The notes below the pieces were generated by a model. That model saw only the letters and a program-made list of their open reading frames with translations. It made no database searches and had not been told where the DNA came from. A stretch of 6,002 nucleotides of DNA from Bacteroidetes bacterium 4572_114 (GTDB lineage Bacteria > Bacteroidota > Bacteroidia > Bacteroidales > 4484-276), in the NCBI GenBank assembly GCA_002254335.1, contig NIVA01000222.1:1-6002 (forward strand), given 5' to 3'. How positions within the stretch are numbered: the first letter of the stretch is position 1; each line of letters begins with the position of its first letter. Positions 5,449 to 6,002 of the stretch are shown here, one piece after another. Made by a program: the position numbers and the translations under genes.

Positions 5449-5905
5449 TTTCCAATACCTTTGGAATAACATAGCCCGCCTGGCTGATTCCCCAAATTCC
5501 AATTTTGTCAGCACTGATTTTTGGATGCTTTTTCATCTCATCAATGGCCGTTAGTAATATGCCGGCTCTCTCCGATTTCAGGTTTTTATCCGAGAATTTA
5601 CCTGTTGATTTACCGTAACCCGGTTTATCCCACATAAGCGTTGCGTATCCTGCTTTTAAAAATGTGTTTTTAAGCTTGGGAAAATAGCTCATGTAGGCAG
5701 GCCCGTCACCATGAACCATTATTACCAAAGGGAATGGCCCGTCACCTTCGGGAATTAATAATTCTCCTGATATTTTAAAATTTTCAAATGAGAACTTTAG
5801 CTTTTCAGAAGAATGCAAAATATCATAATCCGAAAATAAAGTACATGAATTTAACCAAAATAATCCCGAAATAATGATGACTGCCAAATGCCTAAAATTT
5901 TTCAT
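5423..5905 (-). CDS. N-terminal half of alpha/beta hydrolase lipoprotein
   Basis: This 160-residue frame has a short basic start and hydrophobic core (residues 1-20) ending in a lipobox, LNSC, with Cys21 as probable lipid site. The product would sit in the envelope, as many Bacteroidota lipoproteins do. The alpha/beta-hydrolase core follows: strand PLVIMVHGDGP (about 59-69) with the His-Gly oxyanion turn, YATLMWDKPGYGKS (about 87-100) typical of dienelactone/prolyl-oligopeptidase-like hydrolases, and the nucleophile elbow G-I-S-Q-A-G with Ser141. The last residues (about 155-160) are out-of-frame translation after the break. The catalytic Asp and His lie in the other frame, so this fragment alone should be inactive. 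The ATG at 5905 has no clear Shine-Dalgarno site, which is usual for this phylum. The substrate is unknown; such enzymes are esterases or peptidases. Confidence 0.72.
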   Translation of the reverse strand: MKNFRHLAVIIISGLFWLNSCTLFSDYDILHSSEKLKFSFENFKISGELLIPEGDGPFPLVIMVHGDGPAYMSYFPKLKNTFLKAGYATLMWDKPGYGKSTGKFSDKNLKSERAGILLTAIDEMKKHPKISADKIGIWGISQAGYVIPKVLEKTVLRKNF

Positions 5906-5927
5906 GCCCGATTATTTAAAACTAATT

Positions 5928-6002
5928 TTAACTCTCCCTTGTTATTTTCCGATATTCAACGGCTTGTTTGCCCATAGAATTTTCATTGAGTAAATCCTCA
6001 AA
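5928..6002 (-). CDS. Possible C-terminal end of an upstream gene (partial)
   Basis: Reading leftward from the window edge there are 24 open codons ending in TAA at 5930-5928. The peptide ends in ...KQAVEYRKITRES and looks like a charged, helical protein tail. The next start (5905) lies 22 bases downstream, the spacing expected of neighbouring genes in one transcription unit. The support is weak: 24 open codons occur often by chance, and a second frame on this strand is also open for about 19 codons. I do not recognise a family, and the bulk of the gene, if real, lies outside the window. Confidence 0.33.
   Translation of the reverse strand, partial: FEDLLNENSMGKQAVEYRKITRES

Larger units (their letters stand above)
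4120..5905 (-). pseudogene. Alpha/beta hydrolase fused to transglutaminase-like domain, frame-broken
   Basis: This is one ancestral gene now split between two reading frames. The first frame runs from ATG 5905 to a TAA at 5425-5423. The second frame carries the rest of the hydrolase and a transglutaminase-like domain to TAA at 4120. The frames meet at a run of six A (5451-5446, mRNA strand), and a +1 shift there joins ...KVLEK to LFYAKTFNEYY. A single extra A could explain the shift. However, the joined protein passes straight from the helix after the nucleophile serine to lid-type sequence, with no beta6 strand (normally a hydrophobic strand plus 'vSgP'-like turn, then a lid). A deletion whose length is not a multiple of three is therefore more likely. 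Most acid/base residues are still present on both sides, so the break is recent or artefactual. As written, the gene cannot make a complete hydrolase. Confidence 0.8.

Noticed and set aside
5440..5460. Programmed ribosomal frameshift at the A6 run in the hydrolase gene
   Set aside because: The needed shift is +1, the A run is not phased for -1 slippage, and joined sequence still lacks a core strand.
4120..5905. Reading the hydrolase, transglutaminase and Ntn-hydrolase cluster as a defence or toxin system
   Set aside because: There is no nuclease, nucleotide sensor, immunity protein or mobile marker, and all the folds are common in housekeeping or envelope roles.

Overview
The window is most likely a chromosomal segment of a Bacteroidota bacterium, probably environmental. 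The evidence is AT-leaning DNA, two secreted proteins with short Bacteroidota-style lipobox signals (LVSC and LNSC), weak Shine-Dalgarno sites at most starts, and protein families common in that phylum. No ribosomal, tRNA or other universal marker is present, so the assignment rests on style and is moderate. All recognisable genes lie on the minus strand and read from right to left.

In transcription order: (1) the right edge (5928-6002) may hold the last 24 codons of an upstream gene. (2) Positions 5905-4120 encode a lipoprotein-type alpha/beta hydrolase fused to a transglutaminase-like cysteine protease fold, broken near 5446-5452. (3) Positions 4028-3843 encode a 61-residue protein with two membrane segments and no recognised family. 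(4) Positions 3738-3012 encode a class I SAM-dependent methyltransferase, broken near 3440-3445. (5) Positions 2964-1786 encode an intact Ntn-hydrolase of the choloylglycine hydrolase / linear amide C-N hydrolase type with a lipoprotein-like signal. (6) Positions 1784-27 encode a multi-spanning ICMT/PEMT-type methyltransferase joined to C-terminal HEAT repeats, with a perfect in-frame 63-bp tandem duplication in the HEAT part. Genes 5 and 6 are one base apart if the GTG start of gene 6 is used, so they are probably co-transcribed. The other gaps are 47 to 104 bases. No stretch over 300 bases lacks a gene, and I see no RNA gene, CRISPR array, transposase or integrase.

The main theme is rearrangement. 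Both frame breaks need a +1 shift, and at both places the protein also lacks a core strand expected from its family (beta4 of the methyltransferase, beta6 of the hydrolase). This suggests small non-triplet deletions and not just single-base errors. With the exact 63-bp duplication, that makes three structural changes in 6 kb. They could be real recent mutations or misassembly of a metagenomic contig, and the sequence alone cannot decide.

The products share an envelope theme (two probable lipoproteins, two membrane proteins), and three carry amide/ester-type hydrolase or transglutaminase folds. I cannot assign a joint pathway and see no convincing new defence or mobile system. The most unusual architectures are the ICMT-HEAT fusion and the hydrolase-transglutaminase fusion.
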